A DNA stretch of 64,000 bases from Agelas oroides (GCA_949130485.1 OX422201.1:4128516-4192515), one strand, 5' to 3'; positions 35,111 through 46,688 are shown, counted from the first letter of the stretch. The notes: generated from the sequence alone by a model not told the origin. Made by a program: numbers and translations.

Positions 35111-35117
35111 TTTTATA
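35111..35117 (-). promoter_or_regulatory. TATA-like box of the U2 locus
   Basis: TATAAAA lies at -31 to -25 relative to the predicted U2 start at 35086. A candidate proximal element (CCATAATAGTTTCGTTC) lies about 30 bases further upstream. A TATA box in front of U2 is unusual in vertebrates, where it marks Pol III-type snRNA promoters. Confidence 0.5.
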
Positions 35118-35530
35118 CTGAGAACTAGAACGAAACTATTATGGGTTTTCGCTTGTAGAATTGTGACTTGTACAACTTGAAATAGCTGCTACATGTACAT
35201 AATTACACAAGAATGAGCTTGCATGTGATTTCTATTTAATAAAGCAGTACAAGTGGCTACTGGACACTTAGGCAATAGTAGGCACTCTGTGGATATGCTT
35301 CACTTTCTCAGCACTTGATCATCAGAATTTCTGTAAACTGTTAACTATCCAAAATTAACACCCCAAGCATGCCAATACAGGCAAGAGACTCTGATGGTCC
35401 TCACACAGTGTATAATGTATTTACTGGCCACAGAAGCATAGCCTGGACAGCTAAGGGACACCAAGTTTTCAAGAACTCTGAAATGTTTGAATAATTGATC
35501 ATCACATTATAGTCAAATGTCCCGGCTACA

Positions 35531-35587
35531 TAGCCTTGTTCCAATGCTCTCTCCGCTAAGAAGGAGGAGAGCCTGGCAACAGGACTA
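35531..35587. mobile_element. TAGCCTTG MITE, 57 bp, perfect 9-bp target duplication
   Basis: TAGCCTTGTTCCAATGCTC at the left and GAGCCTGGCAACAGGACTA at the right are imperfect inverted repeats. CCGGCTACA occurs at 35522-35530 and at 35588-35596. With only 57 bases and a perfect duplication, this is the clearest tiny member of the family. Confidence 0.9.
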
Positions 35588-35969
35588 CCGGCTACATTCA
35601 GCAATTGTTGTTGTAACTCTGCCCACTTGCTTATAGCGCTTGTAACTAGTATATCCCTCGGAAATTGCTTTTGCAGATTCCTTGAAAATTGGTTCTTCTC
35701 TCCTGTCCATACTTACTTGCAACTGGCAATTGTTACCTGTTACGTTCGGATAACAATAACTATCACTGAACCAGCAATTAAAGTGTGCCCCCCAAAAATG
35801 GAACACTAATAAAATGTTCTACAAAGCAAAAGATTTCATCTAATATATTAAGGAGCAACTAGGTAAATGAAAAATTCACTGATCGTTCAGCACTATCTAG
35901 ACAGAATCCTTCAAACGTGCATGTCTGTGATAGTCCTGGGTAGAGATTGAAGATTACTCTGTTGTGTAT

Positions 35970-36118
35970 ATCAATTGCAATGCCATGCTCGATACGCTGC
36001 ATTGCTGAACTTCCATTAAGGGTGGGCTCATATGCACTTCATAGACACATGAATATCAGAGAACATCAATGTATGGAAGTTCAGCGGTGATGAAATCAAT
36101 ATATGTGACGGAATAATC
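35970..36118. repeat. 149-bp direct repeat, copy A (copy B at 38861-39008)
   Basis: ATCAATTGCAATGCCATGCT through GTGACGGAATAATC recurs at 38861-39008 with about 95 percent identity. In both copies the block is followed by a GGGCGAGC motif and then a TTATTAT...TGTCGTAYGTCGT stretch, so it belongs to the 5' flank of one mobile family. Confidence 0.85.
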
Positions 36119-36284
36119 GGGGCGAGCGTGAGCGAGCCCACTTCTAGCGATGCTAACGGCGACTTTCTTTTATATATATTATTATTATATATTATTATGT
36201 GTCGTACGTCGTGCCGCATATCCTAAACTTATCCAATTTAACACACGTAACGTCAATAATAGTGCAGACACCACGTGTTCTACA

Positions 36285-37244
36285 ATGGAGTCGTACAGCA
36301 ATTCTTCAGCAAGAGTCCCCGAGTCATCAGGGAACAGAGAAGACAGACTACAGCGTAGAAGAGAGCGAGAGAGAGCTCATCGTGCCTCTGAAACCGCGGA
36401 ACAGAGAGAGGAACGGCTGAGAGTGCGGAGAGCAAGAGATAGGGCTAGACGCGCCGCACAGACTGCCGAAGAGAGAGACGCCAGATTGCGGCAAATACGC
36501 GATAACCAACGTCAGAGTCTGGCAACTGAAAGCGAAGAGGAGAGAGCAGTTAGGCTTCAGCGGATGAGGGACAGGCTGGCCTCTGAGACTGAAGAGGAGA
36601 GAGCAGCCAGGCTACAGCAGATGAGTGCCAACCAACGTCACAGGTTGGCCTCTGAGACTGAAGAAGAGAGAGCAGCCAGGCTACAGCAGATGAGGGACAG
36701 GCTGGCCTCTGAGACTGAAGAAGAGAGAGCAGACAGGCTACAGCAGATGAGGGACAGGCTGGCCTCTGAGACTGAAGAAGAGAGAGCAGCCAGGCTACAG
36801 CAGATGAGTGCCAACCAATGTCACAGGCTGGCCTCTGAGACTGAAGAAGAGAAAGCAGACAGGCTACAGCAGATGAGGGACAGGCTGGCCTCTGAGACTG
36901 AAGAAGAGAGAGCAGACAGGCTACAGTAGATGAGGGACAGGCTGGCCTCTGAGACTGAAGAAGAGAGAGCAGACAGGCTACAGCAGATGAGGGACAGGCT
37001 GGCCTCTGAGACTGAAGAAGAGAGAGCAGCCAGGCTACAGCAGATGAGTGCCAACCAATGTCACAGGCTGGCATCTGAGACTGAAGAAGAAAGAGCAGCC
37101 AGGCTACAGCAGATGAGTGCCAACCAACATCACAGGTTGGCTGCTGAGACTGGCAGTGAGAGAGAGGCCAGACTACAGCGTAACAGTCTACATATATACG
37201 TGGTTCTCCCACAGGTATATATACATAATTGGGCACTTATATGA
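36285..37244 (+). CDS. STPR-repeat protein, probable N-terminus of a Helitron-type protein
   Basis: An ATG at 36285 (MESYSNSSARVPESSGNRED) starts a highly charged protein. After three divergent units (ASETAEQREERLRVRRARDR-like) it becomes a near-identical array. One unit is 23 residues, LASETEEERAARLQQMSANQ plus RHR; the other is 19 residues, LASETEEERADRLQQMRDR. The order is 23-19-19-23-19-19-19-23-23. The 23-residue spacing is that of the STPR DNA-binding repeat (silkworm FMBP-1), which I know also from Helitron proteins of sponges and cnidarians. A TAG replaces CAG at 36927; the frame otherwise continues to 37244. No Rep or helicase domain follows. The left border GGGGCGAGCGTGAGCGAGCC lies at 36119. 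Confidence 0.65.
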
Positions 37245-37475
37245 GTCTTGCTGATCACAATGGCACTCAAAGAGGAAGGCTGGGTGCTTAAATGAGCTTG
37301 TGGTGAAGTTATACGGCTTTTGCTTAAGTATTGCATATATTGCGCTGTCGGGCGCCATCCCTACATAAGCAAAAGCCGTATAACTTCACCACAAACACAC
37401 TAAAAGCTCATTTAAGTGCCCAGCCTTCATCTTTGAGTGCCATTATGATCAGCAAGACTCATACACAAGTGCCCA
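37230..37475. repeat. 246-bp hairpin, ~100-bp arms
   Basis: 37230-37327 (GGGCACTTATATGAGTCTTG ... GCTTTTGCTTA) is the complement of 37373-37475 with few mismatches. The 45-base loop contains CCATCCCTACA, the motif of the TGTAGGGATGG family. It abuts the end of the STPR frame. Confidence 0.88.
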
Positions 37476-37758
37476 TAAGCCACGCGGAAGACAGCTAAAC
37501 GCAAAAGTGTGTGGTAGCAAAAGTGCCATTCTTCTTTGCTCAGACCACTTTGTCAAACAACGATAACTCAAAAACGGTTCAAGTACTCACCTTGAGTTTA
37601 GCACGAAACTGATGCTCATCACAGCACGAAGCTTCACAATCACTCAGCGTCTTCATAGCTTCAAATTTGCCGTGGTCAAAAAAGCTGTTCACAGCACTGC
37701 CCGGCTACCCGTTGCGTAGGACGCCATTTTCTGATCTTGTACGCATGCGCAAATGCAA

Positions 37759-37807
37759 TCTCGTTCCCAGACCAAAGACCACGGTCATTGGTCTGGGAGC
37801 GAGACTA
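37759..37807. mobile_element. TCTCGTTCCC MITE, 49 bp
   Basis: TCTCGTTCCCAGACCAAAGA and TTGGTCTGGGAGCGAGACTA form a near-perfect inverted repeat of the TAGYCTCG family. No clear target duplication. Confidence 0.7.
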
Positions 37808-38237
37808 TTGCACACGCGAAATCGCGCATGTTGACCTGTAAGCACGGCAGGTACGGGTCTCTTCCCGTGGTAGTGGGAAAGGCTCATGGACACCATGTAG
37901 GTAAGGCGCTGAGTTCAGTTGCTTACTCATAGCTACACTAAAAGATACTCATAGCTTTAGTAAAGCTGGGATGGTCAGTTTTTATGTTCTGTGGGCACAG
38001 TTTTTCTGTGCTGGTCAGTTGTCATGTGATCAGGAAATCTGCTTCACAAAGGGCTAACAATCTGGTATGGGGAGTGGTTGGCTCTACATCGGTTTCCAGC
38101 TTGCATATTACATACTACTAAACTGTCAAATTATGGTGTTTCAAGTTCTAGGGTTTTGTGGTTACACTTGAAAGAAATATTCTTATGCTTAGGTCTAACT
38201 GTAACTGAGATTATGATCAAAAAAAGACAGAAACAAG

Positions 38238-38858
38238 AAAATAAAAACATTAAAAATGTAAAAAGATGTAGGGATGGCATGCCAAAAAGTATGCAAACAA
38301 GGTAGGGATGATGCATGAAAGCAAAGGTCAACATATTGGTAAAGCCCCATCCCTACATCTTTTTCACTACAGTTAGACAGCATGCATGCTTTAATGAGAG
38401 CTGAATCTGACCCATCCATGCAGTTATTAATGCTATGCATGAGTACTTGAGTTTTACACACTGATTACTAGGACCAGTCTGCAGCCCATGTGGGAGAAGG
38501 AAAGTGGCCTGGGGATGAGGTTAAAACCATGCCATGTACTTTACGACACTATCATAGCTACCTACAAGGCAAACCGTACTGGATCATAATCATACTAGCC
38601 TCGTTCCCAGGCCATGTGGGAGGAGGAAGTGGCCTGAGAACAAGGCTACAGCCATAAACTGCCAGCAAAAGGATGTGAACTTGTGGTACGTTTTAGGAAG
38701 ACCCCTATGCACTGTCTGACTGTAGTGTGAAAAAGATGTAGGGATGGGGCTTTACCAATATGTTGACCTTTGCTTTCATGCATCATCCCTACCTTGTTTG
38801 CATACTTTTTGGCATGCCATCCCTACATCTTTTTACATTTTTAATGCTTTTATTTTCT
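38238..38858. mobile_element. ~620-bp palindromic element with TGTAGGGATGG motifs
   Basis: The left arm (38238-38382) and right arm (38706-38858) are near-identical in reverse complement. Each contains a ~95-bp block from GATGTAGGGATGGCATGCC to GCCCCATCCCTACATC. The centre holds a separate 53-bp MITE (38596-38648). Structure matches the 6949-7771 element, although the arm sequences differ. Confidence 0.8.
38596..38648. mobile_element. TAGCCTCG MITE, 53 bp
   Basis: TAGCCTCGTTCCCAGGCCAT pairs with TGGCCTGAGAACAAGGCTA. It lies in the centre of the 38238-38858 palindrome. Flanking 9-mers do not match, so its duplication has decayed or the borders are off. Confidence 0.7.
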
Positions 38859-38860
38859 TT

Positions 38861-39008
38861 ATCAATTGCAATGCCATGCTCGATATGCTGCATTGCTGAA
38901 CTTCCATTAAGGGTGGGCTCATACGCACTTCATAGACACATGAGTATCAGAGAACATCAATGTATGGAGGTTCAGCGGTGATGAAATCAAATATGTGACA
39001 GAATAATC
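38861..39008. repeat. 149-bp direct repeat, copy B
   Basis: The second copy of 35970-36118. It is followed at 39008-39075 by a piece resembling 37190-37235 (GGTTCTCCCAYAGGTATATA) and by GGGCGAGCGCTACACTAG, so it is a rearranged copy of the STPR-carrying locus without the STPR ORF. Confidence 0.8.
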
Positions 39009-39139
39009 TACATAGGACTGCCACATATATATGTAGCTTAATTGGTTCTCCCATAGGTATATATACATAATTGGGCGAGCGCTACACTAGTGAGTTGAAT
39101 CGAGATTTTCATTATTATCTGTCGTATGTCGTTCTGTAT

Positions 39140-40596
39140 GTTTTTGATGCTGAAATTTAACGCGATAGCTGCGGGACGCGTGCGGACCATAAGTAAGATT
39201 TTCGTACAACCAGGCAGCCAGCTAGCTCCAAGGTGACTTTGAAAGATGACGATTATGAAAGAAAGCCAGGAAAAGCAGCTGGAGCGTGCACACTTATTGA
39301 ACAAAGGATAGCCTAGAAGTTGTGTTTGCAGCGACATCCAGGATAGGTAGCTGGAGCGTGAGTATTTACTATATGTATGCAGTTGTGTAGAGAGGCTGAA
39401 AGCAGAAAGCGGCAGAGACCCTCCTTCGATCCATGGCTGATGGATGGTGAACCCCATCTTCTATTTCTAAGAAGCCTCAAGTAAGGACTATGCATGACAA
39501 GCCAGGCTGTATTTAGACTTAGCCTACAGTTAGTAGATGCTTAGGTTGCACTAAGGGCTGCATTGTATGGTACCACCCAATGACAAGCTAGTCTTTGCAT
39601 ACAACAGGCATGCAGAGATTCTTTATACAAAAGTTTAGCAACATGCAAGGCCCTCAGAGTCTGACCAACTTTTCAAAAAATCTGCTATAGAGACTAATTG
39701 ATGCTCGGACACTTAAGAAATGTTTCGCACTTGTTGCGCGCACAGAGATCCTGCAGCCATAACAACTGTAGGATAGGTGGGCTAATGTTTGATAATCAAC
39801 ATAGTTGGGATTTAGCAAACGAAATATTACATCTGTTCAAGCACCTATCCTTGGAAAAAATTCTACTAGTGGACAAGTCTGTAAATCATATCAATCCTAG
39901 CTAAATTTGGCAACTGTCGCAGCATGGTATAGGCTCGTAGGCAAGGCCAATGCAAGGACAAGAACTTTAGTCTTCCTTTTCAGAGGAGGCGGCAAAAAAG
40001 TTACGTGTAGTTTTACAATGTATTTTCGGACGTGATTTTCTATCCCCGCGTACTACAATAGCTTCGGGTGTCGAAAACTATCCCAGCCCCAGCATGTCTT
40101 GTTGCTCTGATTATTTGGCACAGTTGCTACCGTGCTTAGACCTTTGAAGTCTGAGGTCCGAAAATATATCAGTCTGAGAATAAATTTTGCCTCTACATGA
40201 GATTTGCTGTATAACAGGGCAACAATTACAATGATGTTTTACTTGGGCCTATCACCCTTGCCCTCGATCCTGTTTCCCACACTAGTCTTAGGGTACGTCA
40301 CACATGCACCAGTGACTCTCAGTCAGCAGTCTTAAAAAATGACAGCGTCATTTACAACATTTTCCATACGCACCTTTGCAGTGCAGCTTTGTCACAAATA
40401 GGAAGGCTTCTTCAGAAATTGGATGGCTTCTTCAGAATATTGGAAGCTTTTTCAGAAGTAGTGGAAGGCTTCCTTCAAAAAGCAGAAGGTCTCATTCATG
40501 CACAAACACCTTTCCATAAAAGATTTAAAGGTTTCTGGAGTTTCGTCTAAGATTTCTGAAGCTCTGCTTATGCATTCCAGAGCTGTGTTTGCAGCA
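39140..40596. other. No gene recognised
   Basis: Short open frames only, for example a 139-codon minus frame at 39038-39457 without domain motifs. 40396-40490 holds a small cluster of CTTCTTCAGAA-like repeats. Confidence 0.35.
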
Positions 40597-40605
40597 CAGT
40601 AATGG

Positions 40606-40674
40606 TAGCCTCGTTCTAGCAAATAGTCTGAGGTAGGTAGAGTACCCCTGAGGGGAGGCCTTGGAATGAGGCTA
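40606..40674. mobile_element. TAGCCTCG MITE, 69 bp, 9-bp target duplication
   Basis: It starts TAGCCTCGTTCTAGC and ends CCTTGGAATGAGGCTA. CAGTAATGG (40597-40605) and CAGTCATGG (40675-40683) flank it, eight of nine matching. Confidence 0.82.
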
Positions 40675-40683
40675 CAGTCATGG

Positions 40684-42169
40684 TGCATTAGTGGAAATGG
40701 TGCAGTGTCATTTTCTAAAGACACATACCATAAGAGGCAGTGCCACATAACCAGCATCTATGGTAGTTTCCATGTAAGGTCTGGACAGTACCCACCTGCT
40801 TGGAGTGGGAGTATGACTGTTAGCAAAAGAGATGGACTGGGGAGTGCTCTGTACAGAGGAGTGGGCAGATCCCTGCAAAATACAATTTCAAGGAATGCTT
40901 ATCAGTTGGAAAGGAAACCAAGTAACTTTATTGCAAAAGTGTACATAGGTAGGTATTCCAGTCATTTCTAGGGCAAATAACAAAGATAAGAAAAGGTAAA
41001 AGTAAGGACTCAATATTAGATTCTGTCGCTGGCCTTCTTCCTGTTTACAAAACAATGGGTGTTGGGAATTACTACTTGTAGGACTTGCTACAGGCTCCAG
41101 TCACAACATTCATTTCACCTACTCTCACTTGTCTACTAAAAACCAATTTGCATCATTTTGGTGATTTCACCTATACTCAACAACCATTACACATTTGGTA
41201 TTTGGAAAGCTTAGTAACACGTATGGATACTGAACTCTTTAGTAACCAATAATTCAACAGATCACAAGGACTTTGAGTACAAACGTGAGTCATCCAGACA
41301 GATTGAATAATTGAAAAACTGAAGCAGAAATCCAAATCAAACTTAATTCCAACAACAAGCACCTTCTCAGTGTATCTGCACAAACAAATCTCTAACAAAC
41401 ACATTTACTGTGTATTTGTTGAGTACATTTGCCTGACCCTGTCCTGATTAAATGCTCTCTAACAAACTGAAGGTTGTTATCATGATGTGTTGACTAGGAG
41501 AAATTCACTGGCAGTGAGATACATAGCTTGTGGGTAGGCTTGGCAAAAAAGTACCTTTTGCATCACAATATAAAACATACTGTGGGTGAAAGGTAGTATA
41601 GTGGAGGGGTGTGAAAGGTGGACTGGGGTGTGGAGGGAAGGGGGGAGCCAAACGGGAGGGGCCATGCCACAGTACGGAATCCACCATCTGCAAGAGAGAT
41701 CAAAATGAGCTGGTCAACCACCACTACTGCACACCCTACCCACTACTAATACTGTTTTTTTTTTGTCAAACTGGATGGTGTCATATATATTTACTGAAGC
41801 TATTCAGACATTGCACATAGTGCAGTATATATCCATTCATGCAAGCCTAATAAAATTTTGACTTGCTTAGTTAACACATAGATAGTAGAGTAGAAGGATT
41901 TGGATTGGAAACACAATGATTTCATGTTCCATTTGTGTTACGCATTACATCATTTTAGAATAGACGAGTGATGCTACCAAAATTGATGAAAACCACTTCT
42001 ACGAGTTGTTCTTCGACCCAGGAGGTCTCACATGACTCAAATTAATAAAGCGAGCATAGTAGCAGTAAGTTCGATCTGCAGCCATATCTTTGCTGGATTT
42101 GTTTGAAAGCTACTACTGAAAGCCACTGTTCCACCCCCAACTTGACCCACTGCATATTGCTAATGCCAA
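40684..42169. other. No gene recognised
   Basis: Only short open frames with no domain signature and no paired repeats that I could see. Confidence 0.35.
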
Positions 42170-42422
42170 ATTGCAACACAGTGAGCCCAGTACAAATTAT
42201 ACCTCTGATATGAAACCTTGGAACACTACTGTTACTGACTTGTAGTCCCACAAACACTTGTACTGCATACCGTCTACAAAGCTGGATTTCTCCCGTCTTA
42301 CACTCCAGTATTTTTTTGCCAATACCAACATTGCAATACAGCAGCTCCAGTACAAATTATATTTCTGAAATAGAACTTTAAGAAGTTACTGTTACTGACT
42401 TGCAGTCCCACAAAGACTTGTT
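42170..42422. repeat. ~90-bp direct duplication, offset 162 bp
   Basis: 42170-42260 and 42332-42422 both run GCAAYACAGYRRSYCCAGTA CAAATTATA ... GTTACTGACTTG, CAGTCCCACAAACACTTG, with about 80 percent identity. The two minus-strand frames sharing VFVGLQVSNS are translations of this duplication. Confidence 0.75.
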
Positions 42423-45248
42423 TTTTTGTTGTTGTTGTTTTACATGTAAAAGGCTGGATTTCTCCCATCTTATGCTGGTTACAGTGACTTGTTTTTTGCA
42501 TGACAAGTTGCATGATTCCATCACCTAGGCTCTGAAGTATGTTGCTTGGTATAATAGATATGTCCCACAAAGGTACCGCATACTTGTGATTTTCAAAGCG
42601 AAACACATAACACGGATAAGATCAAAGGGCATTCCGCATTCAGTATGGGCATTAATTCTGGTTAAGGTAGATCGAGACATATAGTCGTGTGTCTAACTTG
42701 TCAGCCATAGCTACTGGTAGCTTTGACTTAATTTCAGAACAACAGAAGACCCTCTATTTCCATATTTATACAGTTAGGGCAAAAAAATTTACACACCCTA
42801 GAATGGCGAAGTTTAACTCAATTTTCTCATGTGTACAATTTACATGTAGTGGTTACATGGTAGTCCAAACAATGCCATCTCTGCTGTTGGATCACTGTAT
42901 TCCGACATCACGAGGAATACTGCACACGACACACAGATATATATGCATACCACAGAAGTGCCTAATAGTATACAGCACATGTGCGTGTAACACCAGGATC
43001 TACAGTAACAAGGCTGCAGCAGATATGTGGTTGGTACAAGTGATTAGTGTGCATATAAGTAAACAACACTGCAAGGCTTCACAGTAAAGTATATACCAGT
43101 TAGATACTTGATGTCTTGAAATGTGAGTGACGGGACATCGTATGTGCAAGTACCAGGTCTCTCCTCCATAAATATACAGATATAAGGAGGCCTAGACTCT
43201 CTATCATCTAGAGAATAGCATGGGAAAGTGGGTATACAATGTTGCAGTACATGCTCACCCTGTACTGCTAACACCAAGAAGTCTCTTTTGAGCGGGTGTA
43301 AGTTGAATCTTCCTGGTTGAGAGGTGAGTGCTGGTATACAGTGTAAGGTCATACAAGGCACACAGCAGGAGCACTGCAAGTAGAGCCAGCTCTGGAAGAG
43401 AGGTACGTAAAGTAACTGACTTCAAAATAAACAAACCTCAGCCATATGGTACGGGTCATGATGGCTAGGGCTCACTCACAGTCTTACACCATATCATACT
43501 TAGTTGTTGTGTGACAAAGACATATATAAAAACAGTTACAAATTTTCTCACACTTTTTACCTCTACATAAACTAGCATACAAACTGGCGTGCACAAATGC
43601 ATGAGGTAGCCTCATTGAGTGGAAGGGATGAATGGCTTGGAATGTAAATGCGGAAAGTGAATGTATGTATCACCACGCTAGACTGGCTCCTGGTAGGTGC
43701 CCCATCATCTCCCTACTACATTGTCTATGACCACAATAATAATAATAATACAAGCAAAATGAAGCTACGTACATATATAGAAGTAAAAAGTGCTGAAATG
43801 GGCACATTAACTAGTGTCCTGACCGTGACAAGGTGCATAAAATCAAAAATACTTTTGGGTTTCAATACGTAGCTCTACATACTTGCATACTGTACTGCAG
43901 GATGTTGAGACTGAAAATACACACAGATAAGTTGTGCTAGCAATTAAGTGTTGGTTGCAACAGTTCACGAGCAGAATACTGTAGTTAGCCTTGTTCCCAG
44001 GCCCACACCCAGCAAAATCCTGAAAAACTGGGCAGGGGCCATGGGAACACTGCATGTCTTTTTGGCCACACATGCACTAAGGGTACTGCAACTTGTACTT
44101 AGTCCTTTGCCCACATCCTTCTGGATCATCCCTATTTATGAACATCCCATGTGATGGACATGGGCAGAAGCAGTACACTTGGCTTATGGTGGTAACTTCA
44201 TGAACTTCAAGGTACATACATAAGATTTTTTGTTTATATCCAGCATTGATGTACTCATTCATATAAATATAAGTGGCAGATGTAAATGGTATCATTATGA
44301 AACTTTTACACTGATGTCCACCAATACCACCCTGGCTTGTGCAATATCTCAAGTACAATGGCAGTAAGCAGATTTCTCAGCTGAAACAAGGAGTGCCTGT
44401 AGAGGTTGAGCTGCTACATTACATAGGGTTGGACTTGGCTATAGCTACTTATACGTACCTATGTGAACAGAACCAAAACAAGTATACACATGCTTGTTTA
44501 TATATGCATACCCTCCCAGCCCACTGCTTGGAGATTTGTATGAAAGGAAACCAATCGGTCTTATCAATTGAACGATATGACACTTGAATGTGAACAAGGT
44601 GTTCTCTAGTGGCTTCTGCAATCACATGAAAAAAGCTGTCACAATCACATGAAAAAAGCTGTCACAAAAAGAGAACTGGATTGGCTGACTTCTCGTGGTT
44701 CCCCTTTACGTGATACAAATTCATAAGACATGAATTCATAAAAAATATGCATCTTGGATTACACGACAACATATGGGTTTGTTTTTACTGGCAATAACTT
44801 GTTTTTATTGCTAATCATGTTACTAAAGTACCCCTTCCCCCTTCTCCCCACATAGAGTGAATACCAGAACCCCAAACAGAAGTATTAACTTGGAATGAGA
44901 GCTATTTGGTATGCTTTCACAGGTTTCAAGAGTTCGGTCAAGGTCAAAGGTCAACAGTACAGGGACAGGTCATTCAGTTTTCATAAATATGTAGCTGTTT
45001 TAGCTTCAAAACAATGAAACCACATGAATCCAATGGCACAATCTGGGAATGTCCCCTCCTCCCAGCTTCTGGACAAATGACTAGCCTAGATTACGTAAAC
45101 ATAGTTTTCATTCTTCACTAAAACTCAGCAAAGGATCACAGATTGCTGCACCCTTAGTATAGTAAATTGCAAAATAAAAGGACAAATGTAAGGAGCTTCC
45201 CAAATATTTGAGACATGTCCCCAGCTCCCCCTGCATGCTACACCAGGC
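42423..45248. other. No gene recognised; small duplications and MITE halves
   Basis: 44621-44669 is an exact tandem pair of ATCACATGAAAAAAGCTGTC plus four bases. A half MITE (TAGCCTTGTTCCCAGGCC) lies at 43987. A short (AAT)n tract lies at 43735-43750. No exon set or domain is supported. Confidence 0.4.
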
Positions 45249-45590
45249 TAGCCTCATTCCCAGGCCTTGCGCATTCGTCGATTGCAATATGAAATTCGCG
45301 CAGCAGGCCTGGTACACTTTATCACGTGTGCCGCAGACATATTTTTTTACGTCCCTCCCAGCAGGTAGATATAGAGCAAATATCGTCGTGTTGCAGAGGT
45401 AAGAACAATGGAGTTGGAAGAACCTGAAACAGGTCATGCACATACGACAGACTATAATAGCAAACTTGAGCTGAAGAAGACGACAAGCTGGAACCCAAGT
45501 TCGACCTAGTAACACAATGGGGCCAAGGTATCTGAATTTGAATGTCTATTTGCCAGCTAAATATGGCAGCTTGTGCTGAGAATGAGACTA
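45249..45590. mobile_element. TAGCCTCA MITE, 342 bp, 9-bp target duplication
   Basis: The left end TAGCCTCATTCCCAGGCC and the complemented right end TAGTCTCATTCTCAGCAC agree at 14 of 18 bases. ACACCAGGC (45240-45248) and ACACCAGGT (45591-45599) flank it. It is the largest family member here and carries no ORF of note. Confidence 0.8.
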
Positions 45591-45654
45591 ACACCAGGTC
45601 AGTCTAGACAAACTCTTGAAGTCAGGCCAAGCACTCGTAGGAGCACTGACTATA

Positions 45655-45835
45655 CCCTCCAAATGTAGTGTGGGCACTCGAAGTCCTACTTGTACCTCAG
45701 TTGAGTAGGCACAGCCAGTGGTCTTGTCCATCCCCAACCAAGCCAGATCCTGTTCAACTTGGGCCAGGGTAGAGTACCAAGTGGAGAAAGTACCTTCTTC
45801 TAGTGGTAACTGGTGGGACTTGAACTGGTATATAG
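45655..45835 (-). mobile_element. Possible 5'-truncated tRNA-type SINE
   Basis: On the minus strand, CAGTTCAAGTCCCACCAGTT resembles a Pol III box B with the tRNA T arm and start of the acceptor. A 150-bp body without ORF follows. No box A is present, so it would be 5'-truncated. There is no A-rich tail, so the call is tentative. Confidence 0.3.
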
Positions 45836-46214
45836 AGTGATTTCACATGACGTCATCACTTGTAAGAATATGAAAATATATCGAAGAATACGGAAAACAG
45901 CCGTCATGTTGGATTACAACGAGATGGTAGCTTCTATGGTGATCTCGGTGAAGGCAAAGAAACACTTTGAATGCTTCTAGTATGTGTTGAATCGGGTGAA
46001 ATACCACTGCTCTGTAAGTTAAAAGAGCTAAAGGAGGCCAGTTCGTTTTCAATCGATACGGCCATATACAGCCATGTATAATACTGTACTCCAAGATAGC
46101 GGTGCAAATTTTAGAATACGGATGTGTAGAGTTTTAATGATGTAGGTGAAAAGTCTCTACATTTGCAAGTACATACAAGGGGTAGTCATTTGCATGTCAC
46201 CTGTAGAAGCATTT

Positions 46215-46410
46215 GCAACCAGGATCAAGATTTTTGATCGTCAAAAAGTGTGCTTGATTGCTTGATCATTCATCTCTCGATCGCTTGATTTTTTAATGGA
46301 TCAAAGGTCAAATTGTAGCAGTGTGTTCTTGATCTGTTGATATTCGCAGTTCAGAGGTCACCTTGATCCCTTGATCGGCACACAAAAAGGGCTTTGATCG
46401 CTTGATTCAA
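46215..46410. repeat. Cluster of TTGATC motifs
   Basis: TTGATC or its shifted form GATCNNTTGATC appears at least ten times in 195 bases (for example TTGATTGCTTGATCATTC, CTTGATCCCTTGATCGG). The copies are spaced irregularly, so it is not a simple tandem array. It lies about 350 bp upstream of the first exon of the CD225 gene. Confidence 0.65.
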
Positions 46411-46688
46411 TTTCATCCCGTTCACAAACGCTCATACATGTGACTACTATGAGTATCTGACTTACAAGTCCAACCCATGTGTAGTAGCTGCAAGCATGCT
46501 GACTGCTCCTCATCCCAGGGAGGAAGAGGCCTTAGCTTCACCCTGTTTCCTGGTTATGGTGGTAGTAACCACTGGGCTCTGCGTAGCACTAAACCTCCGC
46601 CTCACAGTCGCCATGTTAATGTTGCTACCAGCGGTGCGGTCATACTTATGTCGTCAATGAAGTCCAACTTCCGGTCCGCGCGTTGGTG

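Noticed and set aside
36550-37236. 228-codon minus-strand frame with Leu/Ser repeats
   Set aside because: Antisense shadow of the STPR repeat array on the plus strand.
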